DNA of 64,000 nt, from NCBI GenBank assembly GCA_012932865.1, contig SAXG01000001.1, forward strand, positions 2,345,693 to 2,409,692, given 5' to 3'. Position numbers and translations under genes: made by a program. Of the stretch, positions 12,298 through 22,359 are shown piece by piece. Source of the stretch: Amylostereum areolatum. Its lineage: Eukaryota; Basidiomycota; Agaricomycetes; Russulales; Stereaceae. A model generated the notes under the pieces. That model searched no databases. It was not told the DNA's origin and saw only the letters and a program-made list of their open reading frames with translations. Every line of letters starts with the position of its first letter. Within the stretch, counting starts at the first letter, position 1.

Positions 12298-14727
12298 ATG
12301 GACTCTAGTGCAGTAGAACAAGAACGCGAGATACGGGACCTTATTCGACGCGCTGAACGGACTCCGGTACCTACAAACCCTTTGGTGCGTGTCTCCAAAT
12401 CATACACCGTGTGGATCCATATGCTAAACGACTTTCGTCTAGAGGAGAGATGCACTAAAGAGGCTGATTAAGCTCTCTCGGGCTCCTCAGGCGTCTTTGA
12501 AAAAGCTCGCGGCGGATAATATTTCCAAGTTCTTCAAAGTCTTCCCCTGATCTCGAGGAGGATGCTATTAACGCCATTTACGACCTTTGTGAAGACCAAG
12601 ACTTCAAGGTTGGGGTTTATGGGCTCGAAGAGGTAGCGGGCCACAGTGCTGACAGGTCGTAGGTACGCGCGGACGGGTACAAAGCGATCGTCAACATGTC
12701 GAAGCAGCAACCCAAGTGGGTGAAGAGGAACGCAGATGTCCTGGTCCAGTTATTGCAAAGCGGTGAGCTTCTCCCTATCCTTAACATACCTTTCCCTTCG
12801 CTATCCTCCCTCTTTCCTCCTGGACGATTGCTCACGCGATACGAGTAGATGAACAAGAGGAAGTGACTCGTGTGAAAAGGTCTCTCGCGAGCCACTTGGA
12901 TTTGAATGCGGTGGTCACCCTTGGCGTTCTTTGCGACCAGATTGTACCCCAGGATGCTCCTCTTGACGAAGACGATAAGGCCATGCGCGACCGTCTACGG
13001 ATGCTAGTCATCGCTTTTATCTGTAACGACGCCAAACAGTCAATTGTAGAACGCCATGCAAGTAAAGCGGGTAGCCAGCCGGAAAATGTCTTGATAGAGG
13101 GTCTTCTTAAGGTGCACAGTCTCCGTCTCGTCGCCCTCGTTGTCTTCGTAAACCTGAATTCTTTCCCCGATGCAGGCGGTGTCTAAACTTGGCCCCTCTG
13201 ATGCGGAGAAGATCATCAAGGATATCCTGCTTTACCTACCTTCATTCCAAGGTCGGTTCACCTCTCGTGGCAACGAACTCCTTCTGGTCTTGCTGGACCG
13301 AGCAAAGTCTTCTCTCGAGGAGGACCTTTCCACGGGGAACGACTGTACGACGCTACAACGCACGCGGAGCTTCCTGGACCTGGCACTTTTCCTTTCGGTT
13401 GAACAGGTCTGTCTCGGATCCTAGTCACGTCTTGCGATTCTATGGCGATTCTTCCCTCGCCAAGAGGGACACTCAAGAACGATTGTCAAAGGATGCCCGG
13501 GTGTTTCTCATGATGTTTATAGCGGACGTGTGGACAGCCTGCGGCGACATCTCCGAGTTTGGCTCTAATCAAATGCGCCGGCTAATTTCCACCGCGTCGC
13601 TGACATTGCTACCAGTGAGCTGACCTCTTCGTAACTATTTCGACGCTTGTCTCATTACTTTGATAGGCATTCGTTGAGGCAGCACCTTCGGATCAAAGGT
13701 CATGGAGAGCTTGTGAACAGCTCCTCTCTCTTTGCTGCCAGGTTGACGTGCTTTCTACCACATGTGCTCTTTGTCGACTAACTGCAAGGGCTTTTGCAGA
13801 GGATTGACGAGACCTCGTGGCGTGCCCCAACAGTATTCAACCGGACTCTGGACGCCATTTATAACCTCGCTGGTCAACAGCGAGCACTGAAGGTTGACAG
13901 AGTACAGACACTGGCGAAGGTTCGCTCTGGGTTGTTCCTTTCTCCTGCCTCGCATTCGACGATATTTTCGCTTTTGATTTCTACAGTCAATAATGGACTC
14001 ATCGCAACCCCCGAATGGAGGACGCCCTTCACCACCTGGTCCTCGCAGGTCGCCACTACCAAGCAAGCCGTTGTCGTCCGCCTCAGGCAAACGAAAATCA
14101 GAAGACCAAGACCAAACCCCTCCCGAGCAGCATCGAAAAGAAGGGGAAAAGTCGCTTTCAATCAGGGGACAATCACAGCGCGAGGTGCCCCAGCAACACC
14201 AACGCCGGCTACTGGGACGACCTACGGGGGAGCCTCCGACCACCACTGAAGGAGGCCCCTCGACATCGTCCCGCGTTTTGGACGAGGACGCACATCCAGC
14301 GAAGAGGCCACGAACAATGTTGGATGAATCCAGGTCTACTAAAAATCTAGATATTGTCACGCCGCCGCTTCTTCAACGTTTACAATCTGCTGAACAAGCA
14401 AGACCTCAACCTGCACGTCTCCCGCCAAAACCACCACCCCAATTGCAATCAGTCAGCTCGACTCAAGGTCTTCCAAAACAGGAATCGATACGACCGCCTT
14501 TGTCACGGAGCCCAGGACCTCCCGTACTGACGCCGGCACCACTTCCTCCTTCAGCACCAGGTGGGGGCGGGCTCACCATTAAAGGCGCGGCAAGAGATCT
14601 TGGCCGAACAAGGCCTCCTCTTCCATCGTCGACGTCGCTATTAGACAGGATAAATGGACAGGATAGGGATTCTCTAGGGGAACCGTATGGGAAGACTCAG
14701 AGGAGAAAGAAGCGGGGGTGGCCGTAG
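12298..14727 (+). CDS. API5-family (apoptosis inhibitor 5-like) protein
   Basis: Nuclear helical-repeat protein related to animal API5/AAC-11, a family linked to survival and mRNA export. Its function in fungi is inferred only. The start is the ATG at 12298. HEAT-like helices run through LKKLAADNISKFFKVF, AINAIYDLCEDQDFK, VRADGYKAIVNMSKQQPKW and VLRFYGDS, followed by a disordered Pro/Ser/Gln-rich, basic tail ending KKRGWP at 14727. The exon chain is collinear with the family. Two positions break the frame: an extra C in the run 12544-12547 (before DLEEDAI), and a doubled GTCT at 13407-13414 (after LFLSVEQ). Both shift by +1 and cannot be removed by introns of normal size. Either the assembly has indels or this copy is decaying. 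Confidence 0.85.
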
Positions 14728-15000
14728 ACGTTGTTCATGTCTATTGTGGATTGGAAATGGACCATGCTTCGTTTCCTGCGGTTTCTCTTCGACAGCTTGC
14801 TGCGTGCAAACTGCAATGTGCGAGAACCGGTCCTTGATGATGTTTGAATTCGAGTCCTCAAGCTCAAGGCCGCAAGCTTCAAGCTTCAAATTCCAAATCT
14901 TATCATACATACAACACGGCCACTGAACGTTGAACGACAACAGTCTCCGTTATGCAATGGGGGCCATACACCAAATGAAGAGAACTAAAAAAGTCAGAAC
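14728..15000. other. Convergent intergenic spacer
   Basis: A 270-bp gap between the convergent API5 and chitinase genes. It contains the 12-mer gaacgttgaacg at 14925-14936 and a run of caagcttcaagcttcaa-type short repeats near 14872-14889. It probably carries both 3' ends. Confidence 0.5.
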
Positions 15001-16526
15001 TTATAATCCTACAGCAGCGCGGATGGAATCCACGAGCTTATTATTGTAGTCCCCTGCAGTCTCCCACACCGCGAATCCGCGCAAGCCCATTGACTTGATC
15101 ATTGCACCCTTCGCCGCGAAAGACATCGGGTCATCGTATGACACGAACACATGCGAGCTCGAGTCGTACAGGAAGGGCTGTCACGCATTGCGTTTTAGCC
15201 GTGTTGCTTGGGGTGAAGAACAGAAATCGTACCGTCTGGGAACAGTTGTCAAAGATGCTCGCGATGTTATTCGCTACAGTAATCGTGCTATTAACGTCCA
15301 GCGTGAGGTAGCCGTTGTCGAACATGCCCCAAAAGTTGACGGCGCCGGTCGGGTTACTGCCGTCGCTGCCGTCCCACTTGTCGCCATGAGGAAAGATGGT
15401 AGAATTAAACTTGGGGTACGCCGTAAGGTTCCCCTGGCCGTCGACGAAGGCGTCCGCGGGCTCGACGGTGAATGAGTGCCCGTAGGAGGGCACGCCAAGT
15501 ACAAGCTTCTCGAGCGGGATCCCCGCCGCGTGCCACTTGTTCACCGCACCCATCGCCGAACCCTTCTGGTACGTAGGCAACGCGCACGCATCGTCCAGAG
15601 GCGCGTTCGGGCCTGCGCTGGTCGACCACGAGCCCCATATGTCGTAGTTCATGATCGCAATATAATCAAGCACGTTCGCGAACGCAGAGAGGTCCGTGGA
15701 CGGCTGCTGACTCGCGTCATTCCACGGGGTGATGGACGCAGGCGCAGTGAGCATGAGCCGCGAGCCAACCGAATCGTTGCGGAGCTCTTGGAGGAAGGCG
15801 AGGAAATTGGCGGTGTCATTCGGGCTCATGATGTTGTTTCCACTACCCGCCGCATTGGGGTATTCCCAACTAAGGATGATCAATAAAGCTCTATTGAAGA
15901 TCAATGACGACGGCGACTTACTCAAAATCAAGGCCATCAACGCTGTAATTCGTGGCCAATTGAGTGACGGCTTTCACGAAGGCCGTGCGGTTTTCTGCGG
16001 TAGCTACATTGGACGAGTAGTAAACGCTGCCGCTCCAGCCTCCGACCGATAGGAGGGCTGTGACGTTCTGCGATTTGTGCCCTCAGCCAGTTGACAGGCG
16101 CTAGCATATAGAGTCGACTTACATTATCATGAGCCTGTTCAACGAACTGGGGCAGGAGGGAAGCATCTGAAGCGCCCAACGAAAGGGTGTTAACATCTGG
16201 TGTAGTAACACTGGTTCAGGTAAGCTAAAGAAGAGAGAACAAAAAGTATGGCGTGGTACTGACGCAAACGCATAGGTCATATGGTTATACTTCTGCCAGC
16301 TCACATTGGCGAGCGGGAAGCCCTCCGCGTGCCAACCTGCATACCAGCTGGCGGCGACCACGCCTGTGTCTTCATGATTTGCAGTAATGCTTGAAGTTGC
16401 GTTTCCGCTGGCAGCAGCAGCAGCAGCACGTTGGTGGTGGCGTCTGCGAGAGTTGGAGTTGTGTGAATGGGCCGCGGTGAGGGATATACCTGTAAGCAGC
16501 ACCGCTAGGGTATGAAGAGATTTCAT
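15001..16526 (-). CDS. Secreted GH18 chitinase
   Basis: Glycoside hydrolase family 18 enzyme expected to cleave beta-1,4-linked GlcNAc in chitin, acting outside the cell or in the wall. The ATG at 16526 encodes a signal peptide (MKSLHTLAVLLTGISLTAAH), followed by a His/Arg- and poly-Ala-rich spacer. The catalytic barrel then starts at VAASWYAGWHAEGFPL. The GH18 motif DxxDxDxE is present as DGLDFDWE. Its last Asp codon is split by an intron spanning about 15877-15923, and the Glu is the expected acid/base. Other family blocks are LLSVGGWSGS, VLDYIAIMNYDIWGSW and GLRGFAVWE near the C-terminus. The stop TAA is at 15001-15003. A poly-Ala codon repeat lies at about 16409-16428. A TATA element sits about 75 bp upstream. 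A broken paralogue lies at 56790-57440. Confidence 0.93.
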
Positions 16527-16596
16527 GGGAAATTTAGGGGAAGGTGAGGGAAAGAAAGGCCAGATGCCAGACAGAACTAACGATACGATCGTACGG

Positions 16597-16604
16597 AATT
16601 TATA
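16597..16604 (-). promoter_or_regulatory. Candidate TATA box of the chitinase gene
   Basis: On the minus strand the octamer TATAAATT lies 71-78 bases upstream of the chitinase ATG at 16526, a normal distance for a fungal TATA element. No transcription start data are available. Confidence 0.5.
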
Positions 16605-19138
16605 CTCGCTCAGACTGGGGGTTATGACAACGATTGAGTTCCTATTGTCCGTTGGGAAATGGACGGCCGCCCGCACGAGGCGGTACGAAAAGTAGACCGC
16701 TGTAACGTTGTAAGGATCTGTTGTCTCCCGTCTGAAAGGGGTCAGGCATACTGAGGGCCAATTGTAGAAGGAAAACGGGTTTGCCATTTCCGTAAGGGCT
16801 TCTGGTTATAAAACCAATGAAAACGTGCCGGTAGTGATAGCTTGGACCCGCTGAATAGGCCCAAGGGATACGAAGAAACAGTAGCAATGTATTCAGCCCG
16901 AGGTGAGGTAGGAGGACTGGCTTTGACCTCGATGACCATGCCCGCGAAACAGAACTTCACCCGTTATAGCCGACTTGAACATCAATCCTTGTGGATTGGC
17001 ATGGATTGGAGGGGGACGCTGCCGCCGAAAGCTCTACGAGGTGTCTTGTTCTCGGACATGCACAGCTTCTCCCGTACGACCCTATCAAAAACAAGGTTAA
17101 GTAAAAAAAGAGACCGCCCTGCATCAAACAGCCCGCCCGTACCTATTCAAGTCTATAGAAAGATCACCGTCTCTCGCACCGACTGACCAGAGGCTCAACC
17201 TTCCATCGCGAGGTTCAGGTCTCACAAAAGATTTCTGAAATAAGTGTGTTGAAGAAGGATTCTGCAGTGATTGGCGACCTTTGGGTGCAGGTCTACCGGT
17301 AAGAGACGACGGACACGCCCTGACACGCCCGTCTGCAGGTCTGTTGCGGGTATATTGACTTTCGTTGTCCGGACAAGGTTGAGTGACGAGGTCGGAAAGT
17401 ATCTGGGGAGTGTACGGAAAACGCTTTTGGGTCGATTGACCCGCCACAAACGTTCGTCGCCATGGGCAGAACAAGATCTGCTTCTGAATCCGTACTAGGC
17501 GTCCCCTGTTCTCCAATGTCAGTTCATCAGTTGCATAATCGCAATACACACGCACGCACTGTGAACCCGGATCTGTGAACGCACGAATCCAGTCGACCCG
17601 TCAGGCGATCATCGTATCTTCCACGATCCATGTCCTCGCCTTTCCTGGACGCGTAGCGAGAACCACGACACGAAAACCATGGCAGTTGCAACCTCCACCG
17701 GGATACAGGATGGCGAAACCTCTGGCTCGCTTGGGGCCCGCAGTGGTGCGAGGCCGTGTGAAGTTGCAGTTATGGAAGGCAGTATAGATGGTGCACAGGG
17801 GTGATTGCGAAAGAACGGTCATATCGCCGCGGCCGAACGGGGGGGATAGAGGAGATCTGCTACTGGTGTCTCCGCGCCGCCATCCACGAATGTATGGATA
17901 ACGCTGATTGAGCGTTGACCGCTGTTGCCGGAAGACTCTGGGGCCCGTCGAGTCAAGCGTTGTTGGCGTGCGAAAGCGATGGTCCCACAGGCGATGGTCC
18001 TACAAAGGCACCGTGGGGTAAGCCCCGGCGCGTTGAGGATGTTGACCACCTTCATCCGACCCTCGTCATGGCGACACGTGAGGCCGGTGAGGCCGGTGAG
18101 GACTCGAGCTGGATAAAACACGGCCCCGTGGATATACGCCCGTCGCTGTCCCCGCAGCAGAGGCGCTGAGAACTTGCGGACTTTGGTAGGATCGTTGAGG
18201 TGGGGAGTGCAGGGTCTATGCCACGGGAATGCGGGGGCAAGCTCAGAAAATGTGCGAGGTGTTGTGTGGGGTAGGGTCCGCCGGGGAAATGATAAGGTCA
18301 AACCCGGGAAGAGTGCTTGGGTGAAATAGGCGGAAGCATAGGAAAGGCTGGGGCGCGGGGGGGAGGGAGAGCTGTACGACGACATGTTATGTGGCCGATG
18401 CGGTTAGAGTCGAGAAGGAGATCTCTAGAGTCCGTTCGGCGTCGGCGGGTGATGATTCGAGCGGGGGTATTAGTCTACTGTCTGACTCTGAGAACAATGG
18501 TCGACATGACTTGATATCCCGTGAGCCTGGATTGGTCTTCGCGATTGTCGCATACGATAAAGAAAGCCCGACGAGGCTGAACGTAAGACTGCGGATGATG
18601 CATGGACATGGGAAAAGGAAACCCCCGCATCGCGAAGTCATGGGTGGCCAGACCGCCGGCCGGGATTGTAATGCCCGGGATACCTTCAATAAAATATATA
18701 CAAGTCCGACATAGGTTAGGTCGTCGTCAGGTATTGCTCGGTACAATCGACAATACTTCCAAGAGAGACCCCGGCGATTGATCTTGTCACATGAGGATGT
18801 TCAGTAGTAGCGAGCGGTAACGCCAGATGTACCTTGCACGGTGCATCTGGCACAAACTGCCAAATGCACTGGACGGATACATCAGGCCATTTGTCTCAGA
18901 GATGGATCTATGATACAAAGGGCTCCTCCGTTGTAGCCGATCACTAATACTTATCTGAGCAAAAAGAACATATATATCTGTAACGCATCTGGGCGTGCTT
19001 CCTCCGGAAAATAGGAACACGGTCTATATGATCGGAGCAGACTCTCCGATGAACGTTCCGAATTACGAAGGCCCTGCATAATGGCTCGGGAGCGGCTGAT
19101 CATCGTCACAGGTACCATATACCAGTCTGGGAAGCGTT
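16605..19138. other. Gene-poor stretch
   Basis: About 2.5 kb with only unsupported open frames, the longest being a low-complexity Ser/Pro/Arg-rich minus-strand frame near 17819-18385. No domain or coherent splice pattern was seen. A short ggccggtga tandem lies near 18080-18100. Confidence 0.5.
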
Positions 19139-19330
19139 GGGTCAGATATACTTGAGCGGCGTTGTCGGGTCAGATATACCTGAGCGGTGTTGTCGGGTCA
19201 GATATACCTGAGCGGTGTTGTCGGGTCAGATATACCTGAGCGGCGTTGTCGGGTCAGATATACCTGAGCGGCGTTGTCGGGTCAGATATACCTGAGCGGC
19301 GTTGTCGGGCCATATATACCTGCCCGGGGG
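19139..19330. repeat. 28-bp minisatellite, six full copies
   Basis: Six head-to-tail 28-bp units begin at 19139, 19167, 19195, 19223, 19251 and 19279. Each starts gggtcagatatacctgagcg and continues gcgttgtc or gtgttgtc. A degenerate seventh copy starts at 19307. Differences between units are one or two substitutions, so the array is young. There are no unique spacers, hence it is not CRISPR-like. Confidence 0.95.
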
Positions 19331-19727
19331 TCCTGGTAGGTTCTAGATGTACACCGTAAATAGCAGACAACCCCTTCCAGCTGCTGACGACTGGATACAG
19401 CCAAGCATGTTACATGCTCACCCTACCATTTCTCCAGTTCCTCCGCCGGCAAACATGCATGTGTCGTTCTAGGCAGAAACTGAACAACCGGTGTACATGT
19501 CCGCATGAACAAGAAAGATATTGAAAGTCGCATGAAGTTGCGTTGCGTATCCAGGAGATTGCGTCGCAGACCTGTCAGCGACAGAATACCCCTCGAGGTC
19601 GTATATCACAGGATGAAGACAGATTCCATCAATGACAGTATTCACGCCTGCAGTATAAACACTGTTATGGGCCGTTCCGACTCCAGAGATCGTAAATGGC
19701 AGATGAAACAGGGTAGCGGCAGGGTAT
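19331..19727. other. Spacer between minisatellite and DUF6698 segment
   Basis: Roughly 400 bases in which I see no gene. A short plus-strand open frame at about 19505-19732 has no recognisable content. Confidence 0.45.
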
Positions 19728-19744
19728 ATTAAGATTATGTTTAT
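19728..19744 (+). repeat. 17-bp direct repeat, left copy
   Basis: The 17-mer attaagattatgtttat occurs here and again, in the same orientation and without mismatch, at 21758-21774. The two copies bracket about 2.0 kb that contains the whole DUF6698 gene. They could be a target-site duplication, short terminal repeats of an element, or coincidence in AT-rich DNA. Confidence 0.7.
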
Positions 19745-19817
19745 AGACCTTGGGAGGTTAGCGTTTCAACGCAAGGTCAAAAGGCACATGTAAGATAAGA
19801 CCGATCTCGCCCAGTCC

Positions 19818-21395
19818 CTAGGAAGACGACCCCACACGGGCGGCCTGCTGGCCGCCCTCTGGGACCCCCACCCCCAACGAGCCCCGCGCGTCGACGTCCG
19901 CAATAATTTGCTGTCGTGCAGCCTCAGCTTCCTCCTCCGCCACCTTCTCCTCCGCCGCCTTCTTCCGCGCGGCTGCTTGGACCTTGGCTTGGTAGTGGAT
20001 TGTACCTTCAAGAATAGGCGCCTTTTCCGGTACGAAATGGGGGAAGATCTGTCTGGATACAAGGCTGGCCTCCAGCGGCGCGGCGGGGAAAGGAGGCGGA
20101 GGGACTTACTTGTTCCACCACGCGACTAACTCGACGACTTCATCCATAAAGTCCGGGTCGTCCAACATTTCCGTCATCGACGTATAAAACCGCTGGGAGT
20201 CGGCAACCTTGTCAGTTCGTGGGAAGACGGCCACGTTCTGCAAGGAGAACCGTGTCTGTGTACGCAGGCGTCAGGTATTTTTCCAAGGCAGTCCTCGTCG
20301 GGGGACGGCGCACCAGCGTAGCAATATATACGATGGACGCCCGCGTGACGCGGTTCATGCGGTGCTTCCCGGCGTTCGATCCCTTCTTGGACTTCGAGTC
20401 GCCGATGGCTGAGCTGGGCGACGTGAAGACATGCTTGTATGCCTGTGAAGATTGACATCATCATTTTAGCCAGATGATCGTAGCCGCAGAGCGTACCTTT
20501 ACCAGGAGGGGGCCGCGGAAGAGGCCTTTCCAAACGTCGCCTGGTGTGTAAGTGTGGTTCTCGTAGACCAAGACGGGCCAATGGTCGCCTGTGGGGTGCG
20601 TTCTCAGAGCCTTAAGGTCGTCCTGAACCCTGCATCTAACTCAGCGCCGCTCGAGAGGAAAGCGGGGTGCGAGAACGAATGACGGGTCATCCCAGTCGAG
20701 AACTGCAGGGCAAAGCAACCGCCCCGTGATCGGGTGGTTGAACCCACGTTCAATCTTTGAGTACGGAGGAATGGGGGGAATCAGGGCTACACCAGGAGGG
20801 GTAAGCCAGTTTACAATAGCTTCTCGAATGCCCGTGCCGTCTTCAGAGCGAGCGCTGTTCATCCCTTTCTGCACCTGTAACAAAATGGCATGAGAAGGGG
20901 CAGATAGGATAGACGACGCCCTTGCCTGGTCGGCGGCATACTCCAGCTCGAGGACAGACTTGTCATCATCCGCGTAGACGAGGTCCTCTAGCCCCGGAAT
21001 CATGGCGAGAAGGGCCTCGAAAGCCTGGTGCTCTCGCCTCTCGCTGTGCCTCAACATTAACAAGACAACCGTCAAAAGAGTGAAGGTTCGTACTCGACGG
21101 GGAACTCCGAGAGAGACTTGGTAGCCAACTTCGGGACTCGCACCAGCGCGTTAGTAATAAGCATAGTGACTGCACACATGCTGGCGACCGTGCGCCCGAA
21201 GTGACGCCCGTATGAGACGTACGCATCGCCCCGTAGGCTGCAGGAGCCGTGTGAGGTCATCACGGAAGATGAACAACTTAACTCGACGTACGGTTTCTTA
21301 CGCGGGGGTAAAACCATCGCGTCATCTGACTCTCGCTGGCGTCGGCCTAGCAGACTGTCCCCAGCGGAAGGGGCGGCGGCACCGGTTGCGGCCAT
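19818..21395 (-). CDS. DUF6698-family protein
   Basis: Unknown-function family that is expanded in agaricomycetes; the assignment is by family recognition. The ATG at 21395 (MAATGAAAPSAGD) leads into a disordered basic N-terminus. Conserved blocks then follow in order: GRHFGRTVASMCAVTMLITN, ERREHQAFEALLAMIPGLED, QKGMNSARSEDGTGIREAIV, IERGFNHPITGRLLCP, TPGDVWKGLFRGPLLVK, and a YKHVFTSPSSA block after which the protein ends in a WWNK helix and an Ala/Glu-rich coiled tail. The stop TAG is at 19818-19820. Short introns separate the blocks. The gene sits between 17-bp direct repeats and upstream of a TET/JBP-like gene on the same strand. No catalytic motif is visible. Confidence 0.75.
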
Positions 21396-21757
21396 ACCGA
21401 CGGAGTTGGTTTCCTGGTTCGTGTTGCGGGGGCCAGACCAGGCTTGACAGACAGGGTGAAGAGCGTAGATCCAAAAAATTAGCCGTCCGCGCGAGCTATG
21501 AAATAAAAGAGCAGGGAACAAAAAGTTGGTTGCGTGGGCAGGATCCAACTGTTCTTTCCAAGCCGCACCGCCTTAAAAGGGAACCCTTTCCCCAGCAGCG
21601 CCATCCTGTCGGGTCCTCCTCAAGGCGTGGCGGAAAACTTCCGTCCCCATCATTCAGAATTCCCGACGCTCCTCTTTGAGCTAATGAGGCGGGGGTTTCA
21701 ATTCCAAATTCACACACAAGGCACAGGGGAACCGCGTCTCCCGCCGGCGCCTGCTTA

Positions 21758-21774
21758 ATTAAGATTATGTTTAT
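21758..21774 (+). repeat. 17-bp direct repeat, right copy
   Basis: Exact copy of the 17-mer at 19728-19744. The flanking bases differ on both sides, so the identity ends sharply at 17 bases. Confidence 0.7.
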
Positions 21775-22359
21775 TCCCTTAAATAAGTCGCAGGATCAGC
21801 AAGCGGACCTCTATCCGATCTGCCACAATAGGCCCCAATCGCGATAGCTACTAAATGGAACAAACAGAGGATGCCGCAGCTAGGTCGGTCGGTTAATCAA
21901 TATGGCCCGAGGGCGCTAGACAATTGGGCTGACCGCCGCTGCATCCAGTTCCCCGCCCAAACCCACGGCCTATTGTCCCGAAGCCATCGACGACGATGAC
22001 CTGTACCGTCCGTCATCGCCGACGCTCCCGCCGAAGATTATATCCCCCGATATCGATTACGACTGGGACACGGAGCTTGGGGGGGTCTCAACGCCAGTCA
22101 TACCCCTAGTCTCCCGGAGTTGGCAGTCACAGTCGTATTCCTTGCTCGCATGCTTCTCCTCGGGGGATTACCCATGCTACAGGGAGACGGAGGAGGAAAA
22201 GGGGTCCCGTCTCTGCGACGAACAAGCCCAGGCCTGCAAACAAATCTTGAGGCTGGGGATCAGGGTAAGAGACTTTGGTCTCAGATGAAGGGATGGTTGA
22301 GGGGAGGCTCTTAATTTCATAGTCGACCGCCGTAAACTACAGATGTCGCAGTATCCGAT
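21775..22359. other. Intergenic stretch
   Basis: About 585 bases between the DUF6698 segment and the dioxygenase gene. Short plus-strand open frames occur but carry no recognisable content. Confidence 0.45.

Noticed and set aside
17819..18385. 188-residue minus-strand open frame
   Set aside because: The composition is low-complexity, no domain is recognised and no neighbouring exons support it; a long frame is expected by chance in GC-rich DNA.
19139..19330. CRISPR-like array
   Set aside because: The 28-bp units are contiguous with no unique spacers, and the genome is eukaryotic; it is a minisatellite.
20170..20460. Plus-strand open frames over the DUF6698 gene
   Set aside because: They are antisense shadows of a family-conserved minus-strand exon (FTSPSS block).
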